DNA of 64,000 nucleotides from NCBI GenBank assembly GCA_024763035.1, contig JANTGG010000001.1:1-64000 (forward strand), read 5' to 3'. Both the position numbers and the translations under genes were made by a program. Position 1 is the stretch's first letter; each line of letters starts with the position of its first letter. Below are positions 55,805 through 64,000 of the stretch, in pieces. This DNA comes from Desulfocapsa sp. (GTDB lineage: Bacteria; Desulfobacterota; Desulfobulbia; Desulfobulbales; Desulfocapsaceae). The notes under the pieces were generated by a model, which had not been told where the DNA came from, searched no databases, and saw only the letters and a program-made list of their open reading frames with translations.

Positions 55805-56908
55805 ATGGCAAATAACTCTCTGATTCATTGGCTTGCCTTAAGTCTTGTCCCCGGTTTGGGGAGCAAGTCAATCAGGCAGCTGGTGGACCGCTTCGGCGGT
55901 GCGGAGGAGGTCTTTGCCGCCTGTGTTCCCGGAAGTGAAAACAGTGAGAAGATCCGTGCCAATGTCTTTACTGCCCTTGGCACTCCCGAATCATTATACG
56001 AAGAAGCTGAAACGCAGCTGCAAGCCCTGAAAAAGCACGGGGCAGCAGTTGTCTGTCCCGATGATGCGGAGTATTCCCGGCTCCTGGAAACAATAAGCGA
56101 TCCGCCGCCTGTTCTCTATCTGCAGGGACGGATTGATCTCCTCTGCTCCCAATGTGTGGCGATGGTTGGTTCGCGCGCTGCCACAAGCTATGGCAGGCGC
56201 AGTTCCTTTACTCTGGCAAAGGGGCTTGCCGCTGCCGGTGTTACCGTGGTGTCCGGTCTTGCCCTGGGTGTGGATGGTGAGGCACACCGGGGAGCTCTTG
56301 CCGCAGGGGGAGCGACCGTGGCTGTCCTGGGCTGCGGTCTTGATGTCGTGTATCCACGGCAGAACGCAAAACTCCATGCAGCTATACGTCGTGACGGTCT
56401 GCTGGTCTCTGAGTATTTCCTGGGCACGCGACCGGACAGTTATCGCTTTCCTGCCCGCAATCGTATTATTGCAGGGTTGAGCAGTGGGGTTGTGGTGGTG
56501 GAGGCGGCTAAAAAATCCGGTTCCCTGATTACTGCTGAGATGGGGTTGGATGAAGGGAGAGAAATATTTGCAGTTCCGGGGCAAATCGATTCTTTTAAGA
56601 GTGACGGTACCCACTGGCTCCTGCAGCAGGGGGCGAGGCTGGTCTCTTCTGCAGACGATATTCTTGCCGGGCTGGATATTTACCGGTCAGCAGGTGGAGA
56701 GGCGGTCGAAAGTGGGGCGGTTGAGCAAAATGTGGATCCGGATGCGAGAGCACTCCTTACCGGAATAGATGTCTATCCGGTCCCAAGAAATGAGTTGATA
56801 GCCGCTTCCGGTCTTGATGCTGCAAAAGCGGCGGAACTGCTGCTTCTCCTCGAGCTTGAGGGGCTGGTGGAGATCCTTGCCGGTGACAGGGTACGGCGAA
56901 TACATTGA
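55805..56908 (+). CDS. dprA: DNA-processing protein DprA
   Basis: DprA loads RecA on incoming single-stranded DNA during transformation. The 367-aa protein has an N-terminal helix-hairpin-helix-like SAM region (HWLALSLVPGLGSKSIRQLV), the Rossmann-like core (VAMVGSRAATSYGRRSSFTL, TVVSGLALGVDGEAHRGALA, VLGCGLDVVYPRQNAKLH, SLITAEMGLDEGREIFAVPG) and a C-terminal winged helix (LLLLLELEGLVEILAGDRVR). Together with comF it hints at a competence system, but no pilus or ComEC channel gene is in the window. Confidence 0.96.
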   Translation: MANNSLIHWLALSLVPGLGSKSIRQLVDRFGGAEEVFAACVPGSENSEKIRANVFTALGTPESLYEEAETQLQALKKHGAAVVCPDDAEYSRLLETISDPPPVLYLQGRIDLLCSQCVAMVGSRAATSYGRRSSFTLAKGLAAAGVTVVSGLALGVDGEAHRGALAAGGATVAVLGCGLDVVYPRQNAKLHAAIRRDGLLVSEYFLGTRPDSYRFPARNRIIAGLSSGVVVVEAAKKSGSLITAEMGLDEGREIFAVPGQIDSFKSDGTHWLLQQGARLVSSADDILAGLDIYRSAGGEAVESGAVEQNVDPDARALLTGIDVYPVPRNELIAASGLDAAKAAELLLLLELEGLVEILAGDRVRRIH

Positions 56909-56954
56909 GCCTGCAGGCTCGAACAGATCAAAAACACAAAAAATGAGGACGGAA

Positions 56955-57638
56955 ATGCTTGATATCCAGTTTGCCCCATCCATTTTATCTGCCGATTTTG
57001 CACGGCTTGGCGAAGAGATCCGGGCTGTGGACGAAGCCGGTGCCGAGGTTATTCATATCGATGTGATGGATGGACATTTTGTGCCAAATATCACCATAGG
57101 GCCACTGGTGGTGAAAGCGGCACGACCTGTAACCGATAAGATCCTTGATGTGCATCTGATGATAGAAGACGCCGATACGTATATTGATTCTTTTGCCAAT
57201 GCCGGTGCCGACTGGATCACAGTGCATGTGGAAGCCTGTACCCACCTGCATCGAACTGTGGCGCGCATCAAAGAGCTTGGGAAAAAGGCAGGGGTTGTGC
57301 TGAATCCGGCAACGTCTCTGACAAGCCTTGATTATATCCTGGAAGAGGTGGATCTGGTCATGCTGATGAGTGTGAATCCGGGTTTTGGCGGCCAGTCCTT
57401 TATTGAGTCGACTCTTGGAAAAACAGACGAACTGAAAAGCAGAATAGACAAGCTGGGGCTGCAGGTCGGAATCGAAATCGATGGCGGTATCAGTCCAAAA
57501 TCAATTAAACGGGTGGCAGAGGCGGGGGCAAATATCTTTGTTGCCGGTTCTGCCATATATGGAAGCAATGATTACCGGGCAGTGATCGCCGAGATGCGTA
57601 CTCTTGCCGAAGAGGGGCGAGGGCTACGGGGAGTTTGA
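56955..57638 (+). CDS. rpe: Ribulose-phosphate 3-epimerase
   Basis: Rpe interconverts ribulose-5-phosphate and xylulose-5-phosphate. The 227-aa TIM barrel has APSILSADFARLGEEIRAVD, IHIDVMDGHFVPNITIGP, LDVHLMIEDAD, MSVNPGFGGQSFI and IEIDGGISPKS, with all metal ligands and catalytic Asp present. The ATG at 56955 is preferred for its GAGG site; one at 56943 is possible. The long track ORF from 56814 overlaps dprA and is rejected upstream. It is followed by pgi after 58 bp. Confidence 0.96.
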   Translation: MLDIQFAPSILSADFARLGEEIRAVDEAGAEVIHIDVMDGHFVPNITIGPLVVKAARPVTDKILDVHLMIEDADTYIDSFANAGADWITVHVEACTHLHRTVARIKELGKKAGVVLNPATSLTSLDYILEEVDLVMLMSVNPGFGGQSFIESTLGKTDELKSRIDKLGLQVGIEIDGGISPKSIKRVAEAGANIFVAGSAIYGSNDYRAVIAEMRTLAEEGRGLRGV

Positions 57639-57696
57639 AGGCCGGCAGCAGTGACAGTCGGATGATTGCATGAATTGGAAAGGAGTGGAGGACGAT

Positions 57697-59289
57697 ATGC
57701 AGCAGTGGAAGGCGATAAGGGAATGCAGGGCGTATACAGAATTGCAACGTTGTGCCGAAAATCTGCCTGATCTGACAGATACAGCAGTGCTCACTTCCGA
57801 GCGGATAGCACACTATGTATGCACAGGACCGGAGTTTCAGCTGTTGTACGGCTGTCAGCATATCAATGAGGAGATACTTGATCATTTCCAGGAAATTGCA
57901 GATGAATCCCGGCTGGTGGAGCAGTTCCGGCAGATGCGACGTGGAGCTGTGTTGAATAAGATTGAAGGGTATCCTTCGGAAGAGCGACAGGTTCTGCATA
58001 CCAGTTGTCGGGATATCTTCAGCACGCAGCCGGCAAGCCCAACGCAGACAGAGCAGGGGAAAGTAGAGTTGCAAAAGCTTAAGGAGTTTCTGCAGGAAGT
58101 GGAAAACGGCACACTTCGCGGCAGTTCCGGTGAGACATTTACAACACTTGTGCATGTGGGCATAGGCGGTTCTGATCTTGGTCCCCGTTCCATCTACGAG
58201 GCACTGCGTGCCTATCGAATAGGTGGACGAACGGTACACTTTATTGCAAATGTGGATCCTGATGATGCGGCGGATGTTCTCCAGGGGCTGGATCTGTCAA
58301 GGACACTGGTTGCAGTGGTCTCTAAGAGCGGGACAACACTTGAGACATTGAGCAATGAGACACTGGTGCGACAGGCATTAAAAGATGCCGGACTGGATCC
58401 TGCCGCACACTGTCTTGCGGTGACCGGTGAATCCAGTCCCATGGATAACCCGGAACATTACCTTCGTTCTTTTTATATGTATGACTATATCGGCGGCCGC
58501 TTCAGTTCCACGTCTGTGGTCGGCACGGTAATGCTTGGCTTTGCCCTCGGCTATTCCCGGGTGGAGTCTTTCCTGAAGGGAGCGGTACGAATGGATGAGG
58601 CGGCTGAAGAGGGTGATGTCCGTAAAAATCTGCCCCTTCTTCTTGCCCTGCTTGGGGTCTGGAATCATACACTTTTGCAAAAGCCCACAGTGGCAGTGCT
58701 TCCTTACAGTCAGGCGCTGCATAGATTTACCGCCCATCTGCAGCAGTGCGATATGGAATCCAACGGCAAGTCTGTACAGCGTAACGGTGAGCCGCTGCAG
58801 GGGCAAAGCGGTCCTGTGGTCTGGGGGGAACCCGGTACAAACGGACAGCATGCCTTTTATCAGCTGCTCCATCAGGGTACAGAAGAAGTTGCTGTGGAGT
58901 TTATCGGCTTTCGCAGGAGTCAGTATGGCAGGGATATGGTCATCAGGGAAACCACATCCCAGCAGAAACTTGTGGCGAACCTTCTGGCCCAGTCACTTGC
59001 CCTTGTGTCGGGCAAGGATGATGAGAACCCCAATAAGCGGTTTGCAGGTAATCGGTCAAATTCGGTCCTCATGGGAGATTGTCTGACACCGGAAAGTATG
59101 GGGGCATTGCTCGCTCTGTATGAGGCGAAGATAGTATTTCAGGGATTTTGCTGGAATGTGAACTCATTTGATCAGGAGGGTGTGCAGTTGGGAAAGGTGC
59201 TGGCTGGTCAGTTCCTTTCTGCAATGGTGGAGAAAAAGGTAGAAAATTCGGTGACAGGGGCATTCCTGCAGAGTGCGGGAATCGCCTGA
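57697..59289 (+). CDS. pgi: Glucose-6-phosphate isomerase
   Basis: Pgi interconverts glucose-6-phosphate and fructose-6-phosphate. The start is taken as the ATG at 57697 with GGAGG upstream, giving 530 aa; the track start at 57670 adds nine residues. Conserved blocks are HVGIGGSDLGPRSIYEAL, VVSKSGTTLETLSNETL, GGRFSSTSVVGTVMLGFALG, QQCDMESNGKSVQ and WGEPGTNGQHAFYQLLHQGT (both family signatures). Together with rpe upstream it suggests a small sugar-phosphate operon. A possible terminator/operator palindrome follows 17 bp after the stop. Confidence 0.96.
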   Translation: MQQWKAIRECRAYTELQRCAENLPDLTDTAVLTSERIAHYVCTGPEFQLLYGCQHINEEILDHFQEIADESRLVEQFRQMRRGAVLNKIEGYPSEERQVLHTSCRDIFSTQPASPTQTEQGKVELQKLKEFLQEVENGTLRGSSGETFTTLVHVGIGGSDLGPRSIYEALRAYRIGGRTVHFIANVDPDDAADVLQGLDLSRTLVAVVSKSGTTLETLSNETLVRQALKDAGLDPAAHCLAVTGESSPMDNPEHYLRSFYMYDYIGGRFSSTSVVGTVMLGFALGYSRVESFLKGAVRMDEAAEEGDVRKNLPLLLALLGVWNHTLLQKPTVAVLPYSQALHRFTAHLQQCDMESNGKSVQRNGEPLQGQSGPVVWGEPGTNGQHAFYQLLHQGTEEVAVEFIGFRRSQYGRDMVIRETTSQQKLVANLLAQSLALVSGKDDENPNKRFAGNRSNSVLMGDCLTPESMGALLALYEAKIVFQGFCWNVNSFDQEGVQLGKVLAGQFLSAMVEKKVENSVTGAFLQSAGIA

Positions 59290-59305
59290 CGGGGTGTTGC
59301 GGATA

Positions 59306-59329
59306 AAAAATGAATAATCATTCATTTTT
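59306..59329. promoter_or_regulatory. Palindrome 1 upstream of the dsr promoter (may also end pgi)
   Basis: AAAAATGAAT-AATC-ATTCATTTTT is a perfect 10-bp-arm inverted repeat. Its core TGAAT-N4-ATTCA recurs at 59390. It ends with five T, so it could also terminate pgi, but the stem is almost GC-free and would be a weak terminator. Confidence 0.55.
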
Positions 59330-59353
59330 CAGGATAATCAGATTCGTTTTTTG

Positions 59354-59382
59354 TTGACAAAGGTTACGTTCAGAGATATTCT
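59354..59382 (+). promoter_or_regulatory. Candidate sigma-70 promoter for dsrABD
   Basis: A perfect TTGACA is followed by a 17-bp spacer and TATTCT. It implies a start near 59389 and a leader of nearly 190 nt before dsrA. It sits between the two TGAAT-N4-ATTCA palindromes. Confidence 0.55.
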
Positions 59383-59389
59383 CCCTCGC

Positions 59390-59403
59390 TGAATGACTAT
59401 TCA
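59390..59403. promoter_or_regulatory. Palindrome 2, overlapping the predicted dsr transcription start
   Basis: TGAAT-GACT-ATTCA has the same arms and 4-nt spacing as palindrome 1. Its centre is 79 bp downstream of that of the first copy. It lies at about +1 to +15 relative to the predicted start, a typical repressor position. Confidence 0.5.
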
Positions 59404-59576
59404 ATAGTTTCGTTTCATATTCTGTCGTTTTTGTCATTGGCAAATGCAAAAAGCCGGATGACTTGAGGTGGGGTGAATGTTCTCATACTCTCCTTCGGTT
59501 TTTGAAGCAGTCGCTTTTGATGCGTATATTCTGGTAAAGGAAGAAGTATAATCAGTAATTTAAAGGAGGAAAATTC

Positions 59577-60857
59577 ATGGCAAAGCATGATACCCCCATG
59601 TTGGACGAACTTGAAAATGGCCCATGGCCAAGCTTCGTTACCGACATTAAGCGCCAGGCTGAGAAAAATCCAGATTGTTGGGATATCTTAGGTCAGGTTG
59701 AACTGTCTTACAAAGATAGAATCACCCATTGGAAACATGGTGGAATCGTAGGTGTTTTCGGATACGGTGGTGGTATCGTTGGTCGTTATTCCGACGTTCC
59801 TGCACAGTTCCCCGGTGTTGAGCACTTCCATACCGTTCGTGTAAATCAGCCTGCTTCCAAGTATTATTCCACAGAGAATCTTCGTGCACTGATGGATCTC
59901 TGGGAGAAACATGGTTCCGGTATGACCAACATGCATGGTTCAACTGGTGATATCGTTCTGCTTGGCTGTCGTACCGAAGCTCTTGAGCCTTTCTTCTATG
60001 ATCTGACCCATGAAATGGGACAGGATCTCGGTGGATCCGGTTCCAATCTCCGTACTCCTGCAAACTGTCTCGGAGAGTCCCGCTGTGAGTGGTCCTGCTA
60101 CGATACAGAGGAAGCATGTCATCATCTGACCATGCATTATCAGGATGAGATTCATCGTCCAGCTTTCCCTTACAAATTTAAGTTCAAATTTTCCGGTTGT
60201 CCCAACGACTGTGTTGCAGCACTTGCCCGTTCTGACTTTGCTGTTATCGGTAACTGGAAAGATGACATCCAGATGGATCAGGCTGCAGTAAAAGAGTATA
60301 TTGCCGGAAATATTCCATCAAACGGTGGTTCCCATGCTGGCAAAGACTGGGGTCCGTTTGATATCCAGGCTGAAGTTATTGACCTCTGTCCCACCAACTG
60401 TATGTGGATGGAAGGTGATGAACTGAAGATTGACAACTCCGAGTGTACCCGTTGCATGCATTGCATCAACGTTATGCCTCGTGCCCTGCGTCCCGGTAAG
60501 GTTCGTGGTGCTTCCATCAATATCGGCGCAAAAGCTCCTATCTTGGATGGTGCGCAGTTTGCTACCCTTATCATCCCCTTCATCGAAGTTTCTGCTGATA
60601 ACGAGTTTGAGAATGTGATCGAAGTCATCGAGAACATCTGGGACTGGTGGATGGAAGTTGGTAAAAACCGTGAGCGTGTAGGTGAGACCATGCAGCGTGT
60701 TGGTCTGCCCACCTTTATTCAGGTTATGGGTCTTGATCCTATTCCACAGCATGTCCGTGAGCCTCGCTCAAATCCCTACGTGTTTTGGCAGGCTGAGGAA
60801 GTTCCAGGCGGTTTTGATCGCGATGTTGATGAGTTCCGTAAACGTCACGCCGCATAA
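59577..60857 (+). CDS. dsrA: Dissimilatory sulfite reductase subunit alpha
   Basis: DsrA is the alpha subunit of the siroheme enzyme that reduces sulfite in the cytoplasm (reductive type when paired with DsrD). The 426-aa protein has the N-terminal MLDELENGPWPSFVTDIKRQ, the siroheme/[4Fe-4S] cysteine region (NCLGESRCEWSC and KFSGCPNDCVAALARSDF), and an inserted ferredoxin domain (CPTNCMWMEGDELKIDNSEC, TRCMHCINVMPRALRPGK). A perfect AAAGGAGG ribosome site lies 7 bp before the ATG. The codon usage is simpler than in neighbours (frequent GTT, GCT), as expected for a very highly expressed gene. Confidence 0.98.
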   Translation: MAKHDTPMLDELENGPWPSFVTDIKRQAEKNPDCWDILGQVELSYKDRITHWKHGGIVGVFGYGGGIVGRYSDVPAQFPGVEHFHTVRVNQPASKYYSTENLRALMDLWEKHGSGMTNMHGSTGDIVLLGCRTEALEPFFYDLTHEMGQDLGGSGSNLRTPANCLGESRCEWSCYDTEEACHHLTMHYQDEIHRPAFPYKFKFKFSGCPNDCVAALARSDFAVIGNWKDDIQMDQAAVKEYIAGNIPSNGGSHAGKDWGPFDIQAEVIDLCPTNCMWMEGDELKIDNSECTRCMHCINVMPRALRPGKVRGASINIGAKAPILDGAQFATLIIPFIEVSADNEFENVIEVIENIWDWWMEVGKNRERVGETMQRVGLPTFIQVMGLDPIPQHVREPRSNPYVFWQAEEVPGGFDRDVDEFRKRHAA

Positions 60858-60912
60858 GAAAATTAATCGAGTTGTCAGTTAGCTCGAGTACATATTCAAG
60901 GAGGTTATAATT

Positions 60913-62040
60913 ATGGGTTACGATCCCGAAAATCCCATGGCGGACAGGATTACAGATATTGGTCCCCCACACTATTCAAAAATGCATCCCCCGATTATTG
61001 CAAATAACAAGGGTAAATGGCTGTGGCATGAAATCACCCAGCCCGGTGTACTTGTTCATAAAGCAGAATCAGGAGATGAATGCTGGACCGTACGTGTTGG
61101 TGCTGCCCGTCTGATTTCCATCGAGCTTATCCGCGAAATGTGCGACATCGCTGATGCGCATTGCGAAGGATATCTTCGTTTCACTACCAGAAATAATGTT
61201 GAGTTCATGGTAGATTCCAAAGATAAAGTTCAGCCTCTGCTGGATGATCTTGCCTCTCGCGGCAACAAGTTCCCCGTAGGCGGAACCGGAGCCGGTGTGA
61301 CCAATATCGTTCATACTCAGGGTTGGGTACATTGTCATACTCCGGCTACAGACGCTTCCGGTGTTGTTAAAGCCGTTATGGATGAGCTGTTTGACTACTT
61401 TGTCACCATGACACTTCCTGCACAGGTTCGTATCGCACTTGCCTGCTGTCTGAACATGTGTGGTGCTGTACATGCTTCCGATATCGCCATCCTTGGTGTG
61501 CATCGTAAGCCGCCGATGATCGACCATAGTCGTATCACCGGTGTCTGTGAGCTTCCCCTTGCTATTTCCGCCTGTCCTCTTGGTGCTGTTAAACCTGCTA
61601 AAGCAGAGGTGAATGGCGAAGAGATCAAGACCGTTAAGGTTAACAACGACCGTTGTATGTTCTGTGGTAACTGTTATACCATGTGTCCTGCAATGCCTCT
61701 TGCTGATCCTGAAGGTGACGGAATTGCGATTCTGGTTGGTGGTAAGGTTTCCAACTCCAGATCCCATCCGAAATTCTCCAAGCTGGTTATTCCATTCCTG
61801 CCCAACACTCCGCCACGCTGGCCTGAGACCGTTGAAGCTGTAAAGAATATCCTGGAGACCTATGCAGGAGATGCAAAGAAATACGAGCGTGTTGGCGAGT
61901 GGGCCGAGCGTATCGGTTGGGAGAAGTTCTTTGAAAAATGTAACATCCCCTTTACCGTCAAGTCTGTCGATGATTATCGTCTGGCTTATGACACCTGGCG
62001 TACTTCTACTCAGTTTAAGTACACCAACGCAATCAAGTAA
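60913..62040 (+). CDS. dsrB: Dissimilatory sulfite reductase subunit beta
   Basis: DsrB is the beta subunit partner of DsrA. The 375-aa protein contains [72 protein letters not shown], the cysteine region [20 protein letters not shown] and [11 protein letters not shown], and ferredoxin motif [25 protein letters not shown] precedes the ATG. It lies 55 bp after dsrA, with a 90-bp gap carrying a hairpin before dsrD. Confidence 0.98.
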   Translation: MGYDPENPMADRITDIGPPHYSKMHPPIIANNKGKWLWHEITQPGVLVHKAESGDECWTVRVGAARLISIELIREMCDIADAHCEGYLRFTTRNNVEFMVDSKDKVQPLLDDLASRGNKFPVGGTGAGVTNIVHTQGWVHCHTPATDASGVVKAVMDELFDYFVTMTLPAQVRIALACCLNMCGAVHASDIAILGVHRKPPMIDHSRITGVCELPLAISACPLGAVKPAKAEVNGEEIKTVKVNNDRCMFCGNCYTMCPAMPLADPEGDGIAILVGGKVSNSRSHPKFSKLVIPFLPNTPPRWPETVEAVKNILETYAGDAKKYERVGEWAERIGWEKFFEKCNIPFTVKSVDDYRLAYDTWRTSTQFKYTNAIK

Positions 62041-62054
62041 TTGACCTTATGGGA

Positions 62055-62081
62055 GCAGTCGGAGGCATTACCTTCGGCTGC
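62055..62081 (+). promoter_or_regulatory. Hairpin between dsrB and dsrD
   Basis: GCAGTCGGAGG and CCTTCGGCTGC pair at 11 positions with two G-U pairs around a 5-nt loop. No T-run follows. It may stabilise the dsrAB message or set the dsrD:dsrAB ratio by partial processing. Confidence 0.5.
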
Positions 62082-62129
62082 GCCTCTTTGGTTACTTGCC
62101 TGATAACACTTTTTAGAGGAGTATGTGTT

Positions 62130-62375
62130 ATGGGAATGAGTGACGATGAAATTAAAGCTGCTATGATCGAAAAGGCCACGAAGGCCCCGAAACCGCAGCT
62201 GTATGTCAAGGATTTCTACAAATGTGATCCTGACTCCAAAGCTCGTAAGATCAAGAACCTGGCAAATGAGCTGGTTAAAGAGGGAGAGCTGATGTTCTGG
62301 TCCTCCGGCTCCACCACCATGTATGCCCGTCCTGACCGTATCAAGGATGAAGAGGGAGATGAGGGTGTAAACTAG
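62130..62375 (+). CDS. dsrD: Dissimilatory sulfite reductase activator DsrD
   Basis: DsrD is a small winged-helix protein that stimulates DsrAB in reductive sulfite users. The 81-aa protein starts at ATG 62130, with an AGAGGAG site; the track start at 62049 is inside the hairpin region. Sequence is DDEIKAAMIEKATKAPKPQL, YVKDFYKCDPDSKARKIKN and ELMFWSSGSTTMYARPDRIK, with an acidic tail. Presence of dsrD argues for sulfite reduction (or disproportionation) rather than sulfur oxidation. A strong terminator follows. Confidence 0.96.
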   Translation: MGMSDDEIKAAMIEKATKAPKPQLYVKDFYKCDPDSKARKIKNLANELVKEGELMFWSSGSTTMYARPDRIKDEEGDEGVN

Positions 62376-62404
62376 ACCTTAATCTTTGTTCTCAATTTTT
62401 TGAG

Positions 62405-62446
62405 AAAGGGCACACGATTCTTTGGAATCTTGTGCCCTTTTTTTTT
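62405..62446 (+). terminator. Intrinsic terminator of the dsrABD operon
   Basis: AAAGGGCACA-CGATTC and GGAATC-TTGTGCCCTTT form a stem of about 16 bp with one weak pair and a 3-nt loop, followed by a run of T. It separates dsrD from birA, which would need its own promoter in the 155 bp that follow. Confidence 0.95.
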
Positions 62447-62601
62447 GTAACTGTTCAGTGCACTTCGTCTTCGTCCATTCCAGCCTTTTTCGGTAACATT
62501 CGTATGCTTTGAAGGCAGGAACGAACCCAAGGTAATCAGAATAGACACATTCCGTGCTTTATAAACCTTTCCAGCTCCTATGCTGAATGTTTTTTTTATG
62601 T

Positions 62602-63360
62602 ATGAAATCACTACTGCATCTTAAATCCACCAGCTCCACAAACCAGGATGCTTTTCAGCTTGCACTTGCCGGTAAGGCAGAGCACGGTTTTGGTGTTATC
62701 GCTGACAGCCAGCGTGAAGGCAGAGGACGTCTTGGCAGAGCATGGTCCTCCCCGGTCAATAGCGGGCTTTACTGCTCCATTATCCTTCGTCCCGATCTTC
62801 CCCTCTCTCAATTTCCGCAAATCACGCTTACTGCCGGTCTTGCTCTCTGCCAAATGGTTGAGTCCCTCGATATTCCAGACTTTGGCGTTAAATGGCCCAA
62901 TGATCTGTACTGTCTCGGAAAGAAATGTGGGGGGATCCTTGTTGAAAGCTCACCCCTTGCAGCGGATAGTGAAAACCTGTTTGTTGTTGTAGGGACAGGG
63001 CTGAACGTGAATACCGATGTGGCAGATTTTCCTGATGCACTTGTCCGGAGCGCTACCTCCCTGTTTCTGGAAACGGGGAAACGATGGCAGGTGCACACAT
63101 TGTATGAAAAATATCGTACACTTCTGTTGCAGAATATGAAGATTCATGAGGAGATTGGATTTTCAGCAATCCTTGAGGAGTGGAGGAAGAGAGATGTGCT
63201 TTTTGGCAGGGAAATGCAGTGGGTAACACGTGATAAAAAACTGATAGTCGGGAAGGGACTGGGACCGGATGCTGAGGGTCGGTTGCTTGCTGAAGATTCT
63301 GCCGGACATATCCATGAGATACTGTCAGGAGATGTGAGTCTCGTTGTGACAGAGGAATAA
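62602..63360 (+). CDS. birA: Biotin-[acetyl-CoA-carboxylase] ligase
   Basis: This enzyme attaches biotin to carboxylase carrier proteins. The 252-aa protein has the biotinyl-AMP site SQREGRGRLGRAWSSPVNSG, VKWPNDLYCLGKKCGGILVE and VVGTGLNVN, plus the C-terminal GRLLAEDSAGHIHEILSGDV domain. The N-terminal HTH of E. coli BirA is missing, so it is a class I ligase without repressor function. Two ATGs lie close by (62587 and 62602); the second begins nearer the conserved region. No clear ribosome site. Confidence 0.93.
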   Translation: MKSLLHLKSTSSTNQDAFQLALAGKAEHGFGVIADSQREGRGRLGRAWSSPVNSGLYCSIILRPDLPLSQFPQITLTAGLALCQMVESLDIPDFGVKWPNDLYCLGKKCGGILVESSPLAADSENLFVVVGTGLNVNTDVADFPDALVRSATSLFLETGKRWQVHTLYEKYRTLLLQNMKIHEEIGFSAILEEWRKRDVLFGREMQWVTRDKKLIVGKGLGPDAEGRLLAEDSAGHIHEILSGDVSLVVTEE

Positions 63361-63361
63361 A

Positions 63362-63410
63362 AAAAGGGGAATCTGCCCTCGTGCGTGATGCCCGGGCAGT
63401 ATTCCCTTTT
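63362..63410. terminator. Bidirectional terminator between birA and ahcY
   Basis: AAAAGGGGAAT-CTGCCC and GGGCAG-T-ATTCCC-TTTT form a long stem with A and T runs at both outer ends. It serves both convergent genes. Confidence 0.85.
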
Positions 63411-63443
63411 CCTGATTGCTGAATTTAAGCAGCCTTCCTGGTC

Positions 63444-64000
63444 CTAGTAGCGGTAGTATTCCGGTTTGTATGGTCCTTCAACGGGAACACCAATGTAATC
63501 CGCCTGCACTTTACTAAGAGTTGTGAGGTGAACGCCGATCTTGGCAAGGTGGAGTCGGGCTACTTTTTCATCAAGATGCTTGGGCAGGAAGTATACCTTG
63601 TTCTCGTATTTGTCAGAGTGCTGCCATAATTCAATCTGGGCAAGAACCTGATTGGTAAAGGAGTTACTCATAACAAAGCTTGGATGACCGGTGGCACAGC
63701 CAAGATTTACCAGGCGACCTTCTGCAAGGACAATAATTTTCTTTCCGTCGGGGAAGATGACATGATCAACCTGCGGTTTGATGTTCTCCCAGGGAAGATC
63801 CTTGATCCCGGCAATATCGATCTCAGAGTCAAAGTGTCCGATATTGCAGACAATGGCTTCGTCCGGCATCTTGTCCATGTGGGCACGGGTGATAACGTTG
63901 AGGTTCCCCGTACAGGTGACGTAAATGTTTCCCTCAGGAGCAATCTCATCCATTGTCACAACCTGATATCCTTCCATGGCAGCCTGCAAGGCACAGATGG
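63444..64000 (-). CDS. ahcY: Adenosylhomocysteinase, C-terminal part (cut by window edge)
   Basis: This enzyme hydrolyses S-adenosylhomocysteine to adenosine and homocysteine. The frame is open to the right edge; the track start at 63989 is internal. The visible 185 residues include [59 protein letters not shown], the conserved [20 protein letters not shown] and [16 protein letters not shown], and the family's C-terminal YKPEYYRY with the essential Lys-Tyr pair. Thus the NAD-domain end and C-terminal cap are intact. Confidence 0.97.
   Translation of the reverse strand, partial: ICALQAAMEGYQVVTMDEIAPEGNIYVTCTGNLNVITRAHMDKMPDEAIVCNIGHFDSEIDIAGIKDLPWENIKPQVDHVIFPDGKKIIVLAEGRLVNLGCATGHPSFVMSNSFTNQVLAQIELWQHSDKYENKVYFLPKHLDEKVARLHLAKIGVHLTTLSKVQADYIGVPVEGPYKPEYYRY

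Noticed and set aside
59306-59403. HcpR, FNR or Rex binding sites in the dsr control region
   Set aside because: The palindrome arms TGAAT/ATTCA do not fit TTGA-N6-TCAA or TTGTTAA-type consensus sequences.

Overview
The window reads as a continuous stretch of chromosome from a dissimilatory sulfate- or sulfur-metabolising bacterium of the Desulfobacterota, most like the Desulfobulbales. That is an inference. It rests on a complete dsrABD set at the right end, proteobacterial housekeeping genes (mfd, bamA, htpG, rpoD, mtaD, ubiB), and deltaproteobacterial traits such as a BamA with an extra N-terminal domain and monomeric isocitrate dehydrogenase. Coding density is high. There is no rRNA, tRNA, CRISPR array, prophage or intact insertion sequence that I can see.

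Layout. 0-5 kb: the start of a propionyl/acetyl-CoA synthetase gene (cut by the left edge), a REC-GGDEF-HD-GYP signalling protein overlapping an HDOD gene, and a secreted collagen-like protein. 5.3-9.1 kb: an oxygen-handling cluster of Rrf2-type regulator, DUF4492 protein, cydA, cydB and an unlisted 30-residue membrane peptide, led by a large perfect palindrome. 9.2-17.4 kb: accessory genes (an AAA ATPase of unknown role, Hpt protein, lipoprotein, VanZ-like protein, two metallo-beta-lactamase-fold proteins, LysE exporter, HAD nucleotidase) interspersed with REP-like repeats. 17.5-26.9 kb, mostly minus strand: mfd, bamA, an SDR protein, comF and a BrnT/BrnA-like toxin-antitoxin pair, followed by a remnant that looks like a REP-associated transposase. 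27.6-40.4 kb: icd, a dnaA homologue, hemG, a phosphoesterase, htpG, a lipoprotein-pcm-YqaA operon, a small SRB-type hypothetical gene and mtaD. 40.6-48.3 kb: ychF, holB, ricT-like, metG, yggT, divIVA, yggU and a triosephosphate-isomerase homologue lacking its catalytic glutamate. 48.3-59.3 kb: ubiB-like, htpX, a hypothetical gene, dnaG-rpoD, dprA, rpe and pgi. 59.3-64 kb: dsrA-dsrB-dsrD with a candidate operator/promoter region, birA, and the end of ahcY (cut by the right edge).

How it fits together. DsrAB with DsrD is the terminal sulfite-reducing step of anaerobic respiration. Cytochrome bd under an Fe-S type Rrf2 regulator would protect an anaerobe from oxygen or NO. AhcY and MtaD both act on S-adenosylhomocysteine. 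Rpe, Pgi and the TPI-like protein belong to central sugar metabolism.

The least explained parts are non-coding. Two families of interspersed repeats (four REP/MITE-like copies; five copies of a second family that abuts or supplies gene ends) are scattered through the window. Two identical-architecture palindromes bracket the predicted dsr promoter. A 17-bp-arm palindrome precedes the cyd cluster. Roughly 890 bp of structured, gene-free DNA precedes dnaA. All start choices, motif calls and promoter calls were made by eye; no search was run.
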